Assembly: GCF_001640805.2 (NCBI RefSeq)
Contig: NC_066853.1
Span: 22,875,173 to 22,939,172 of the forward strand
Direction: 5' to 3'
Source: Lates calcarifer
Taxonomy: Eukaryota > Chordata > Actinopteri > Centropomidae
DNA length: 64,000 nt
The position numbers and the translations under genes are program-made. The first letter of the stretch is position 1, and each line of letters starts with the position of its first letter. Positions 26,728-38,865 of this stretch are shown piece after piece. The notes under the pieces are model-generated. The model ran no database searches, was not told the DNA's origin, and saw only the letters and a list, made by a program, of their open reading frames with translations.

Positions 26728-27001
26728 AAGTCCAAGTTAGGTTTCAAATCCCTTATGAGAAATAAAGTCTCAAGTCAATTGAGATAAGTTTGTAGCAAAT
26801 GTTGAGAAGTGTTTTACATCTTGGGTGTAATGTAAGTTTTTCTGTTGCTACATAGAAAGTTTGAATGTGGAAATGGTATATCTGTGTATGTATGTGTGTA
26901 AGTGCATATAAAGATAAGGAGATATGTGTGTATGCCCAATAGGGCCATGTGTGTGCATTGTGCAGACGTTGTGCACTTGTTCTCACAATGTGGTGCCCCC
27001 C

Positions 27002-27002
27002 G

Positions 27003-27052
<50 letters not shown>
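27002..27052. repeat. (GT)n microsatellite, interrupted once
   Basis: A GT run with one TT interruption near 27018. The open frame on the opposite strand (His-Thr repeats) is an artefact of it. Confidence 0.96.
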
Positions 27053-27053
<1 letters not shown>

Positions 27054-28319
27054 GTGTGCTTGAGTTTCTGAAAAACTGAAGACCTTTGATATCACTTTGT
27101 GGTAAAGAGGAGCACAAACACCAAATAAAAGAAAATAACAGCACAGTAAAAGCTGCTGTTCTGTGCTATTCATCATATTAATCTGGGCAAAATGGTTTTG
27201 CTGAATCCCCTCTTCTTCCAGCAAGTCTCTCACTTTACCCTTCGCCCTTTTCCACCCTCTTAGTTTCTTTTTTTTTTGGGGTTGTTTTTTTGTTTTTTCC
27301 ACCGATTTGTCTTATTTTCTGGCCAAATAACACTCCCCAAACTCTCCTCTCAGACTTTCTGCCTACCCAAAAAGTTTTTAAGAGGGAAAATTTATGTGCA
27401 GTGCAGCTTTTGCCTCTGACTGGCTGGATCACTTCCTGGATTGAGGGTGGCTGTCAGAATCTACAGTGAAGATTTATTGTGCACATCCCACCCTGACCTT
27501 AAATGTGGTAAGAAAAAAGAATGAGAAAAAGGGAACTGAAGAAGAGATAGCAATGGAGAGGCAGAAGAATAAGTGAGCCTGGTAGAGGGCTGGTAAATTT
27601 GGCGTAGGAGTATCAGCAGTGCACATGTTGTCAGGGTTTAGGTAATCAAGAGGAGGCGTGTGATGGATGTAGTGTGGCAGTGGGCGAGATGGCTCGATGC
27701 CCTCCCCCCCCCCAGTCTGTCTCTTTTCACTGCTCTGCTAAAGGTCTGTGGCAACTTTCACCACTGCTCGGTTTGTATTGACAGTTTAAACCCGTGGGAG
27801 CATGTATTACTTTTTTTCCCCTCTTGCTGAGGCTGCTATTGTTTCACAGTCTCTTCACTCCTCTACCAGACTCTTCCCCCTCACACAGGAATCCACATTA
27901 CTTCAATGTCACAGTCTTTTCTTCCATTGTGATATCTACTGCTTTATTTAAGGTAGCACATACAGTAGTATACAGTAGCCACCACGAGACACTATCTGCC
28001 AGACTGATGCAACAAACAAATCTAGCACCATGCATGCATTAATAATGAGTTCAGGCCTTACTGGGTAAACAGCATTTTTTTTTCCTCCTACATGCTATGA
28101 TTCCTGCACTTGTTACTGCCCACCACCAATGTTCAGTAGCATCTGCACCAAAATCGCCAGACAGCACAATTTTTTCTTTGGAACTTAACAAGCCTATTGA
28201 ATCATCCAAAAGTTATTTTTGTAGAGCAGAGATTTACATGTGCTGATGTGACTTGGCTCTGGAATGGCTGACATGGAAATATCTGCAAACATGTAGATGA
28301 AAATGTACAAATGAATGTG

Positions 28320-29110
28320 TCACTGATGTAGTGTGATTCTGGTCCATGCTGACATAATTGCATCACATAATCTCTGTAGATTTGTCAGCTGCATGTTCAT
28401 ATTGCCAATTTTCTGCTTTACCACATCCTATAGGTGTTAAAGTGGTTTAAAATCTGGTGACTGGGGAGGCCACTGAGGTGCACTGATGACAGTGTACAGA
28501 TGTACAGATGACTTTTGCTTTGTGACATAATGCAGTATTATGATGGAAGTAGCCACTACAGGATGGTAAATTGTGACCATAAACTGATGCACATGGTCAT
28601 CAACAATACTCGAATAGGCTTCAACAATGATCTGTTGGTATTAAGAGGCCCAAAGTCTCCCAAGAAAACATTCCCTGCACCATTACACCAGGTTGGATCC
28701 ATGATTTCATGTTACTGACACCAAATTCTGACTGGTCTTCCAGTCTTCAGCTGTCCAGTTTTGGTGAACCTGTGCCCACTGCAGCCTCAGATTTCTGTTC
28801 ATGGCTGACAGGAGTGGAACCCAAGGTTGTCGTCTGCTGTTATAGCTGATCTGCCACAGCTTTGGACATGTTGTGCATTCTGAGATGCTTTTTTGCTCAC
28901 CACAGTTGTAAAGGGTAGTTATCTAGCTTTTCTGTCAGCTCCAACCAAATCTACTTCTCCCCTGACTTCTCTCATCAACATGGAGTTTCCATCCACATAG
29001 CTGCCACGCATTGAGTGCTCGATGAGTGTATGTGCACCACTTAAAAATATTATGCCAATGTCACACCAACAATACTTGCTGCCATGGCATTGCATAGATT
29101 TTCTTCAACC
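28320..29110 (-). mobile_element. Decayed Tc1-like DNA transposon
   Basis: On the plus strand the order TTCTGGTCCATGCTGACATA, AAATCTGGTGACTGGGGAGG, TTTGTGACATAATGC, GGAAGTAGCCACTACAGGAT, CCATTACACCAGG, CTTCCAGTCTTCAGCTGTCC and GGTGAACCTGTGCCC is the antisense of a common fish Tc1-family transposase gene. 'CCxCAGTCACCAGATxTxAA' corresponds to its SPDLNP region. Stops and indels are frequent and I see no terminal inverted repeats, so this is a dead fragment. The open frame at 28515-28718 is its antisense shadow. Confidence 0.75.
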
Positions 29111-31037
29111 AGTGGAGCCAAAACCACAAAGGAAGTGACCTTACAGTGGGTCTGACCTTTTTGGCCTCTTTATAAAGTAACAGTAGATGTCTTTTAAGAC
29201 AAAAGTATTTCTCATTTTATACTCCTCTATCCCAACAATGAATGAATAAAAGAATTTGAAAACAAAATGACAATCACAGTCTCACTGTAAGATGGTGATG
29301 ATGTCCCCCAATCCCCACACACTCATACACACACCTGCAGCACTTTATTTCAGCGTGTGTCTTTGTAGTTGCACAACAAGTGGAAAGAACTTCTTGGCAT
29401 CTTTCTTCTGACTAAAACACTTTTTCCAGAGTGGGGAGACCAAGCCATGCTGTGGTGTGTTTTTCTACTGCACCTGTACAGCAAGGTAAAGTAGTTTACC
29501 AAGTTGGAGGTGTCACAAACCACAGTAAAGGTTTGTCACCTGCTGCCCTTTTCAGCTCAGGTTTCTGTTTGTACTATTCCCTCCTGCAGCAAAATAATCT
29601 GCAGACCAAACAATGCAGAATATGTCTGTGTCTGGTTGATTAGACCTGGTTTTAGTGAAGAACAGTTCTGCCAAAGAAACTCAGCTAATTTAGTGGTAAA
29701 TCTGTTGTACTTCCTGTAACTTTACAATAGAGGCATCCCTCTGGTTCCGTGGTGGAAAGCTTTTAAGGTGAAGCAGCAGCAGTTTGCATCAGCAGTGACT
29801 TAAGACAGCTGACTGAAGTGGACTAACTTAGGTCTAAGGGAAAACCCTCTAACATCACACAAATATCACATTTTGGTAATTTAAGATGAATATACTGTAA
29901 AGCCAGTTAGCTCATATTGGTTATTCACAACAGCTAAAGTAATATAGTATGCTGAAAAACTTCCCAGCAGGCAACCAACGTTCTTGGACATTATTTTACT
30001 AGCTAAATGCCCTTCACAGCCGTCATTTCACCACGATTTTAGTTGTTTTGCTCTAAATGTAACCTAAAGGTGCAATTATTCTGATTACCACCTCTAGGCT
30101 CTCAACCTTCAAGACTGCAGTTAAATCCCTGAATATACTGTACACAAAGTCTCCTGGTGTCAGTGTGAGACTGTACTCCTTTCTGGCCTGGCCCTATTAC
30201 AAAACAATTGCTATGACACTCAGAGGAAGTACTGTAGTAAGTGTTGCAGCATGTTTTTATACTTTATCAGTCCAGACTAGAGAATTAAAGCAGAAGATGA
30301 TAAAGTGTGGGTGAGTGGGTGATATTGTTAAGATGGACACATATTTAATTCAATGTCATCCACATACTATAAGGTTCAGTTCATATCATCTACCTCTGTA
30401 AGAATAGAATCCCCCCATCCCACCCATCCAGCCACAATTCCAATATAAAAATACTGAAGAACCCAAGGCATTGTCTGTTTACAACCTGTCCCAAAATATC
30501 AGTATCAGTGCTCAAACGGTACTGAATACTGATACAGACAGTGGTAGTTCACAGCTGAAGCAGAGCTAGATTTTATGGTGCAGTTGTAGAGATGCCACGC
30601 TCAGCTGAGTTTCCAACTGGAGATCAACTGGGGTGAAATAAGGTAAAGCCAGTTTCTGTAACTGAATATTTTCTGTTTGCTAACAAACCCAAAGCAAAAC
30701 ACTTTGGGAACCTTTGGAACCAAAAAGGCTTATGTGGGCCAAAGTGTTCCCAAAACTAACATGAGGAAATTAGGTAGGAAAATGTGTCTGCAAAGTGTGT
30801 TTATATTATAGAGATAGACAGTTAAAGGAAGAGGACTGTACTGTATGTCTGCTAAGAGACTGATGGTGTGCAGTTTAGTGCATCTGACATAAACCACAGT
30901 TACAAAGTAAAATATTTTTATATTTTAGTGTTTTTGGTTTAACATGCTCCCCATTCATCATATCTAACATCCAGCAGTAAACAAAAGCATGTCCTTGGTT
31001 TCAAATTCATTTTAAATTATAGTAGTGGCTACGATGA

Positions 31038-31040
<3 letters not shown>

Positions 31041-31068
<28 letters not shown>
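31041..31068 (+). repeat. Poly(A) run of 28
   Basis: Twenty-eight consecutive A bases. No retroelement body is recognisable just upstream, so it is listed as a simple repeat. Its exact length is prone to sequencing error. Confidence 0.95.
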
Positions 31069-32412
31069 CAGATGGGTAAAGATGTTTACCCCCACCAGGG
31101 AGAGATATTGTGGCTGTCCGTTAATGCAGACTCTGAACCACTCTGCCATTAGTGTATGTTCAATATCTTTTGTTTTCTCTTAGATTTTCTATCAGCCTGA
31201 AAATGTCCTCCTGCTGGGTTTTAAACATTCTCTGTTTACCTTATGTGCTTTCCCCTGATCGTCCCAGCACTTTTGTTCCTTTGTTGCTCCTGTTTGCAAT
31301 AGACTATTTTTCTACTCATAAGAATTTATGAAAGAAAACATGCAAGATAATCAGGAGCGCTTCTGGTAGATAATTAACTCCTGTTCCACAAATTAACACC
31401 TCTCCTGAGTCCGTGACAAGCATTTAGAGGGAATTAGAAATCTACTTGTGAGTTCACAACTTACATGGGCATGTTGGCACACATGTGCAGTGAACACCTA
31501 CGCATTCAGGTTGTTGTGACCTAGAGATTTTCAAAGCCTGACACTATACTGGTTTATATTTTGGCAAATTGGAAAATGACGAATTAAAATGCCATTAGCA
31601 GTTCATGTTTGCAATGTGCCCACAGACACACAGACAAGTATCACTGGATACCTTGATACTGATAAAAGTAATTCATACTGATTCTGGAGTTATAAGGAGC
31701 ACATCTTTCTCTCTGACTTCTAAGCAGATTTATGGATGTTTATTTGCCATGGACATCAGAGATAATGATATCCTTGGACAGTGTGTCTGTCTGTCTATGG
31801 TGTTTTCACAACACTGGCATGCACCTGTCCCTTTTAAATCACACAGTATCTTTGCCTCAGACTGTGCAGAAAATGTAAGCACATTCTGGTGACTTACAGC
31901 AAATTAGGCCATACTGGAGGGCTTGAAATAATCATCATTAGTGGTCCGAAAAAGTTCATGAGACAAACAAAATACCATGCATTCAAAGATAACTTAACCA
32001 AAGTTTGGAGTCAAAGCATTCCATTTAGAATAATGAGTAAAAACTGTGTTATTGTAAAAAATACAAAAATTGAAAGGAAAAGCCAAACTTTTCTGTTTGA
32101 CCCTCTTAAAGGTTGTTTTAACTTAGAGCACCATGAAAATTGTGTCCCATCAGACATGCATTATATTCAGAGAACAGACCAGCCACAATATTAATGAAGC
32201 TCAAAACATGGCAATAGGCAGGAACATAATCATTTTAATCTTTAATTTAAGCTGCTGTAACAAAATGTTCTTTCCACAACTTGATTGCTGCATTATGACG
32301 GTGTGCCAAAGTGGTGTGATTTCCCAAGGTGCATGAGAGAGACAAAAAAAAAGGCAAGGGCTTTTGTTGCAACATAACTTTAAAACTTTTTTTCATCACC
32401 TCAAATTAAAAA

Positions 32413-32710
32413 CAGGGCAACACAGCAGTGCAGTAGTTAGCGGTGTCACCTCACAGCAAGAAAGTTCTAGGTTTGAATCCTGGTTCACCTGGTTTGCATG
32501 TTCTTCCTGTGCCTGTGTGGGTTCTCTCCAGGTACTCCGGCTTCCTCCCACAGGCCAAAGACATGCAGGTTAGGTTAACTGGTGACTCTTAAGTTGTAGG
32601 TGTGAATGTTTGTTAGTTTCTATGTGTCAGCCTGGTGATAGACTGGTGATCTGTCCAGGGTCCACCTCTGACAATGTCAGCTAGAATTGACTCCAGCTGT
32701 TTCTGTATGA
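32413..32710 (+). mobile_element. tRNA-like SINE-type repeat, diverged
   Basis: The head CAGCAGTGCAGTAGTTAGCG holds an A-box-like site (TAGTTAGCGGTG, 32434-32445). GGTTTGAATCC at 32470-32480 is a good pol III B box. The body reads GTGTGGGTTCTCTCCAGGTA, CTCCGGCTTCCTCCCACAGG, AAAGACATGCAGGTTAGG, then GATAGACTGGTGATCTGTCC and a GACTCCAGCTG segment. This order is that of a very abundant fish repeat with a tRNA-like head. Its family name is uncertain. It is not a functional tRNA, because no cloverleaf follows. Confidence 0.75.
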
Positions 32711-33182
32711 CCTCTTTGTGATCACCAGGCAAGGAGAATACATTCCTCAAGGACATAAAGGGACAGTATGAGTAGCTAATGGAAGGAGATAAGTGGGTCA
32801 CCAGAGCAGTCCAATGAAGGTCACCCATCAATCCATGTGGATTCATGTTTACAACTTTGTAGTAAATGATGCCTGAATGGACTAAGAACAAGGAAACTAG
32901 TTTTGTTCTCTTCATTGCCAAACAAACAAGAATACAGGTTTAAAGACAGTTTAGAGTAGACAGGCCCAGGAACCAATTCAAACCCAGGACATTGTATGCT
33001 GTATACTTGGTACTGTATGTACCATTTAGACCACTGAATCAGCAGGATGAACCCAATTTGTAATATTACACAGTGTTTTTCTTCACTCCAACCAATCTGT
33101 TGTTCTATATAAACCCAGCAAGGTAAGAAAGTCAATGTGATCAGTCTCAGTGAAATGGCCATGCAGCCTAAAACCCAGTGGA

Positions 33183-33184
<2 letters not shown>

Positions 33185-33232
<48 letters not shown>

Positions 33233-33238
33233 TGCGTG
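33185..33238. repeat. (TG)n microsatellite with GC-containing end
   Basis: A long TG run ends in GCGCGTGCGTGCC. Just downstream begins a homeodomain-site-rich stretch. Confidence 0.95.
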
Positions 33239-33289
33239 CCTGTGGCCCATTATGAGCTTGTGAAGAGGTCATTTGGCTGTTGACTCCCA

Positions 33290-33660
33290 GTCTCTGCCGG
33301 GAGCGGCTGTATAATTGCCATTCTAATTAGTCACTTTTGCCAGCCGGTAATTCATAGTCACCTTCAAGTACTTCTCCCATACACACACACACACACACAC
33401 ACACAGAAACACACTCAGGACATCCTGTATAGACAGACACGTACACACATGTGTACCAGAACCTATTCCTCCGCTATCACTCTCTTTTAATTGTTTCTTC
33501 TATTTTTGTAATTATAGCCTCTTAGACACCTAATTTTGGATGCTTACAACAATTGACATGATAATGGTTTCCATGTTGACACAAACCTGACGATGATTTA
33601 TGGCAATTATGTGTTAGCAAACACTACTTTTGCTAATGAATCTGCAGACAGAGTATTTCT
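33290..33660. promoter_or_regulatory. Candidate conserved non-coding element (intronic)
   Basis: Three TAATT cores lie within 40 bases (ATAATTGCC at 33311, TCTAATTAG at 33322, GGTAATTCA at 33346), on either side of TCACTTTTGCCAGCC. After a CA repeat (33380-33405), a second AT-rich part (33490-33660) has TAATTATAG, CAATTGACATGATAATGG and GCTAATGAATC. Such clusters of homeodomain-type sites are typical of neural enhancers. The call is an inference from motif density without any conservation test. Confidence 0.25.
33380..33405. repeat. (AC)n microsatellite
   Basis: About 12 AC units, uninterrupted. Confidence 0.95.
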
Positions 33661-34199
33661 GAGGCAAAACAAATGGGCCTGCATGAGAGCTTTTTTTTTT
33701 AATGATACTGATAATCACTGAGCTTTTAGACAACAATTTACAACAATAATAGTTTAGATTTTTATAAACCAAACAACTGATCGTTTCAGACTGATTTAAA
33801 TCTGGTCCAAGGTCAGTGCCTCGGTCAAGGACAATGGCAAGACTATTTGTACCACATACTATTCATATCTTTTGTGGGGGCAGTGAAACTAGAGCACCTG
33901 GAGAAAACTCATGTTAAAGCAGAGAGAACGATTCGATACGATTCTCTGAGATGACAGTGCTAACCACTGATTTATTTTTTATGTATTAGATTCTGCACAG
34001 ATGTACTGTTTTTGCATATGAAGGGTTAGCATCACTACACTGACTGCTGACAGTTTCATTAAAGTCACCGAATTGACTTGAACGGTACAAAACCTACCAT
34101 TAAAGTGATGTCCTGCTACATCGTATCTCTTTTGTTATAATGTGATTGTTTCCAGGGTCATTTGGTACCCCACCATCCAGTCCCTCCCAACCAATACCT

Positions 34200-34440
34200 T
34201 CGTTTTACACCTCTGCTTTCACTTTGCCTCCACAGTAACTTTCTCATTCCTTCCCTGGCTCCTCCCCACCCCTCCTTAAAGTCACCTTGTTTCCAATGCT
34301 CATCAATCTCTGTTGTGGATCCTTCCTCCACCAGACCCTATAGGCCCTCCTCCCCCCTCAACCCCCTGCCTCCACCTCTTTTACTTCCTCTTTCTCCCAT
34401 CCTTCCCTCTCTCTCCTCAGTTCTGCTCCTCATGTCCATA
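34200..34440. repeat. Pyrimidine-rich tract
   Basis: C/T-rich sequence with many CCTCC and CTTCC runs. It creates the 143-codon open frame 34162-34593, which is proline, serine and leucine rich and not supported as a gene. Confidence 0.6.
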
Positions 34441-35374
34441 TTAGAAGCTAAAAATAACCATGTGTTTATAGTCTTTCAGACAACTCTGCAGTCTGATGCG
34501 ATATATAACCTACTATTAAACCAATGTTATTTCAACTCAAAACTGATGATTTTAGATACGTTGCATTTTGCCAGTAATCTTCAGAGTTCTTGACATGTAC
34601 ACATTTGTATGAAATCTGGCATGTGTGGTAACACCTGTTTCAAATGGCCTCACTGAAAGACAGGGTAAAAAGCCTGCTGTTATAAAAAGAAGTGAGAAGT
34701 GATGAATTAAAAATATGGGAATAAAAATGAACACCCATTGGACAATCTGTTCTCATAGGCATTCATGGTGGTGCGCTTCATTGATGACTTTGTATTAGAT
34801 TGTTGGTCTCAAAAAGTTAAAAAATATTGTCAGATGCAGACACCCCAATTTTGATATTGGAGTAGTAGGTGTTAAGCAATGATCTGACAAGCATTTAGTT
34901 TGAAGCATACAGGCTCCTTAAGGTCATCTATCGAGGCTGTCCTAACAATAAAAATAAAAGCAGTACATGTTTAATCTTTTATTGTATGTCCTGTTGTAGC
35001 CAAGCAACCATTTATGACCATTCTCTCTCACAAGTTAAGGTGGAAGTAGCATGATGTGGTAGGGGCACCACAAAGCATTTTTGGGAGGAGGTCAAAAGGG
35101 ACGATAAGGGGTATACAGAGTCCTACTTGGAGACTTGCAGTGCAGACACTAAAACACATCTTTCTTGCTGCTGATTGGTGAACTGAACATGTAGCTGCCC
35201 TACCCCACTTGGTGAACACATTCAGTCCAGGATCCACATCCACATTTAACACATTCACTGAGAAATATTAGTGACTCTGCCCAAAAAGTTTCTGGATGTG
35301 TTGCTATTTTTGGGTTTTAAAAGTCACCAAATCTTGCAAGAAAATCACTAATTTGGCAACACTTTAAGTTCACT

Positions 35375-35560
35375 TATAAGCTTTAAATGTGCTAGCAGGC
35401 AGATTTTTTAACCTTTGGACAGAGCCAGACTAGCTGTTACTCTTTAGCCAAGCCAAGCTAACCATCTAGTGTTGCTAGCTTTGTATGTAGGGCACAGACT
35501 TGAGAGTGTTATCACTCATGGCAAAAAAGCAAATAAGTATATTTCCCAAATGTCTGTCTT
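35375..35560 (-). repeat. Dispersed 'GCTTAGC' repeat, copy 2, reverse orientation
   Basis: TTTGGACAGAGCCAGACTAG, CCAAGCTAACCATCTAG and AAGCAAATAAGTATATTTCC match, in inverse orientation, the block order of the repeat at 13005-13285. The end near 35555 (TATTTCCCAAATG) looks like the usual end of the family. Confidence 0.6.
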
Positions 35561-35619
35561 TTCTCCACTGATTTTGTTTCTAAGAGTTTCTTGAATTCTA
35601 TGCAGTGAAGTAAAGGTTT

Positions 35620-35850
35620 CAGCTTTGAGTTTTCCTCACTTTTCCTTCCTCTCCCACTTTCTTCTGAAAGTCTTTTCTGATATAATTTATTTTTCCCTCC
35701 TCCCTCTCTCTTTCCCTCCCTCTCTTTCTTTAATCTCTGCCCTTCCTCTTTCCCTCACTGTCATCTCTCTGCCCCTGCCACCTTCCAATCTCAGATCACT
35801 TCATCTCTCTTTATTCTCCTACCTTCTCTATCTCATTCCTCCATCTCTTG
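35620..35850. repeat. Pyrimidine-rich tract
   Basis: C/T-rich low-complexity sequence (CTCTCTTTCCCTCCCTC and similar). The open frame at 35625-35855 follows from this composition. Confidence 0.6.
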
Positions 35851-36002
35851 TTTGAAGTTAGAAGGGTTAGGTGACAGATCTCTTAAAGACTTTCAACTCA
35901 AAAGGACTTGAGGCAACAACTCCCACAGTCATGTTCTAATGGAGAGACAGGCAAGAAGAAAAGAGACCAAATAAGCTGCAGAGAGAAAACGAGAGTGAGA
36001 CT

Positions 36003-36028
36003 GGGGGGTGGGGGATGGGGGTGGGGGG
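36003..36028 (+). other. Strong G-quadruplex motif
   Basis: Six G, T, five G, AT, five G, T, six G. The four long G-runs with loops of one or two bases lie on the transcribed gene's sense strand, so the intronic RNA could fold into a quadruplex. Confidence 0.75.
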
Positions 36029-38089
36029 CAGATAGCAATTTTGTTTTCTTCTTGCTGTCGACTGCCCCAAGAGATGATGAAGGATCTTTGATGTGTGATG
36101 TTTCCGTTCTCTACCTCCTTCACTCTCGCTTTCACTTTCTTTGTCCTCTGGTTGTTTCACGTCCTCCCTCTACTTTGTTTGTGTGGTTATTTATTTCATT
36201 CATTCCTTCCATCTGTCAATTTGCATCAGGCAGAGACACACGAAAGTGGAGGGGTTTGGGAATACAAAACTTTTTGCTTTGCTTTCATAAGGAAGGCAAG
36301 TCAGAGCTGCTCTCCTAAACTTTAACTTTGGCTTTGAAGTTTTTGAAGTTGACAATTAATGGTGGTGGATTGATGTCTATGCATTCATGTATGCGTGACT
36401 GTTAGTGGGTGGGTGTTATTACAAGTGGTATATCCTTGTGGAGTCGCTGTCTCGCTCTCTCTCACACAAACACACACCCCCGTATACACTGTTTAGTTTT
36501 GAGCCTGTGCAATAGTGGATGGTTCTCCATGTTATTTCCAGTTCTGATGTTTTTTAATGGACATTGATTCCACCATCTACACACAATAAACAAACACAGA
36601 GCAAAGTTTCTCAATTTGTGGCATCCTCTCATGCACAGCACTGCACCTGTTCTCCCAAGTTCTAATCATTTTTCTGACAAGATGCTGAACTTTGTGACAT
36701 CTCTGCCAACTCCATTACATTTCATTGTAGTCTTTCACATGATTGAGAGGTAAACAGCAAAGTTACAACATTCACATTAAAGGGTAAACTACCAGGAATG
36801 TGCGTGTGCACAAATTGGACTGGCCAACACAGCACAGCACGCCAACTGATGACACATTGCATTGCAGCAAACAATTTGTCAGGTTTAACACTGTTTCTTT
36901 GCTAGAGACCTCTGTACCATCATCTCTGCTGTGCCAACACAGAGATGAATATGAATATTTATTGAAATTAATAAAAGGGCTGTGCTTTCTTGTGTGGTGC
37001 TGTGATGTGTTAAGGCTACTGCTGGCCACAACTGTTAACTATTTTTGGACGATGACATTCACACTACCAGTTCTTGCAACAATCTCATTACCATACTAAC
37101 TTTGTCACGGGCTCATTGATTTTATGTTGGCAAAGTTCCTCAGTTCTTAGCCTTAAGTGATGCTGAACCCAAAATACATCCTGTTACTATCGAGTTCTGA
37201 CCCCCTGTAAGCTTGAGAAGTGGCCATTAAATGTTTGTTTCCTCCATTAAGGAATTGCACCTGTCTTCAGCTTCAATTTATGTCAAATACAGTTTCTACC
37301 ATGTTTTCAAGGTGAAAAAGGTCCTTAAAAGCTTCTCACCACCAACCACTCCCAATATGTACAAATAGCAAGTGGAAGGTGCTTCCTTAGAGGACTCTCA
37401 TTTTTATTTATTTATTTATCAATTTATTCATGTCTTTCACTAGTTTTCCAGGTAGGCAGTTAATGTTACTGCCTCAGAGGGCTGCTAGAGTAGCTTTTAA
37501 TTTTGGAAGACTCTAATGTTTACTGATCATAAATGTTAATGTTGTTGAATAAAATATTACTTATTTACCACTTAATTAAAAATACTGGCATCCAAATAAT
37601 CTTTCTCACCTTATGTCCTCTTGTTTCCAAAGTAGTGGTGAAATGTGTGGCTACATAATTTTCTCTCTTCAGTCTCCAATTGACATCCCAACTATGCAGA
37701 GGCAGCCTCCTTGTGATGCAAGAGCGCCATGGTGTTTCCCTCCTTTGAAGCCTGCGAGAGGAAGTCACCCACTGGGCACTCAATCCCACATGGGCTCAAG
37801 CAGTCTTGAAATACTGAGCAGTAGAAATGAAGAAGATGCAGTAGAGCATGGGAAGGAATAGTCTGCATGTGTAAATGTCAGTGGAATTAGTGTGTATGCT
37901 GGGTATGAAATGTAATCAGATAATACAACAGAGATGTTAAAGATGTTAAAGATTAAGAGACAAGCAAAAGACAATACATTTTCAATATGTTACCTGGAGA
38001 CACATTGAAATCATAGTGTTTGTATGTGTGCATGTATGTCCAAACATCCTAACAAGCTAATCAGTTAGTTATCACTTATTCGCTTTTGG

Positions 38090-38350
38090 TCTAATCTGCA
38101 GCACCATCAAAACTGCAATCAGATTATCCCCCATTGATTGTGAGCACCGACTCAGCAGATCAACATGCTGCATATGTGTTAACCAGCTGTGCAGAACGAA
38201 CACCAGCAGGCCAGATGTTGTATCTCGCTTCTCAATAACAGTGAAAATGAACCAGATTGATTAGAACTCCCATCTGCTGCGCTAGCACGGTGTTAATAAG
38301 CAGGTTGCAGAGCGCCCTTCATTAGAGAGAGAGGTTACCCAAGGCTAAGT
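38090..38350. promoter_or_regulatory. Candidate conserved non-coding element (intronic)
   Basis: The stretch is free of recognised repeats. It has many paired-like/homeodomain cores (GTCTAATCTGC, CAATCAGATTATCCCC, CATTGATTG, CAGATTGATTAG, GTTAATAAGC, TTCATTAGAG) plus E-boxes (CCAGCTGTG, CCAGATGTTG, CCATCTGCTG). Its density and balanced base composition differ from the flanking AT-rich intron. An enhancer is plausible, but it is inferred from motifs only. Confidence 0.28.
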
Positions 38351-38865
38351 GTTCAAAGGCTGTCCCAGGTTATATGAGAGGAGCTGAGAGGGAGAGGTGA
38401 AGCGCCAGCTTGCTGAGTGCTGACGTAAGGAGGAGCCTAAAGCAAAGAAAAAGGAAGGGAGAGACGGATACACACACAGACAGACAGGCACAAGTGGGCT
38501 TGTGCAATCAATTCAAATACACCACATGACAAGGGAAATGGTCAAGCACGCTGAAGAGTGATACTTTCGAGCATTTTTCAAAAGAGGTGAAATGGTTAAT
38601 GTACTAATGCATTTCAGTGAGTGGTCAGCACAGAGACACCATTCAGCTTAAAAACTTCACAAGCCAAAAATTAATATTAAAAAATACAGCTGTTTTTACT
38701 CAATGAATCCCAAAGTGGAGCCATGATAGGAAAAACATCCTTCCTAACCAAGACAATATACTAGACTCTTCCCTGTGGCACAAATTGAAGCTGGCAGGGG
38801 AAGGATATTCACATTCACAAGTGCCACTTTGCATGATTTCATGGTTAACACCTTTACCCACTGTT

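Noticed and set aside
26814..27302. 162-codon minus-strand open frame
   Set aside because: Its centre is the translated (GT)n microsatellite (His-Thr repeats); the rest resembles no protein family.
32434..32480. Possible tRNA gene (A and B box spacing)
   Set aside because: No cloverleaf or acceptor stem; the flanking sequence identifies it as a SINE-type repeat.
34162..34593. 143-codon plus-strand open frame
   Set aside because: Created by a pyrimidine-rich tract (Pro/Ser/Leu); no coding signature.
35908..36318. 136-codon plus-strand open frame
   Set aside because: It spans the G-quadruplex tract and low-complexity sequence, and no homologous family is recognised.
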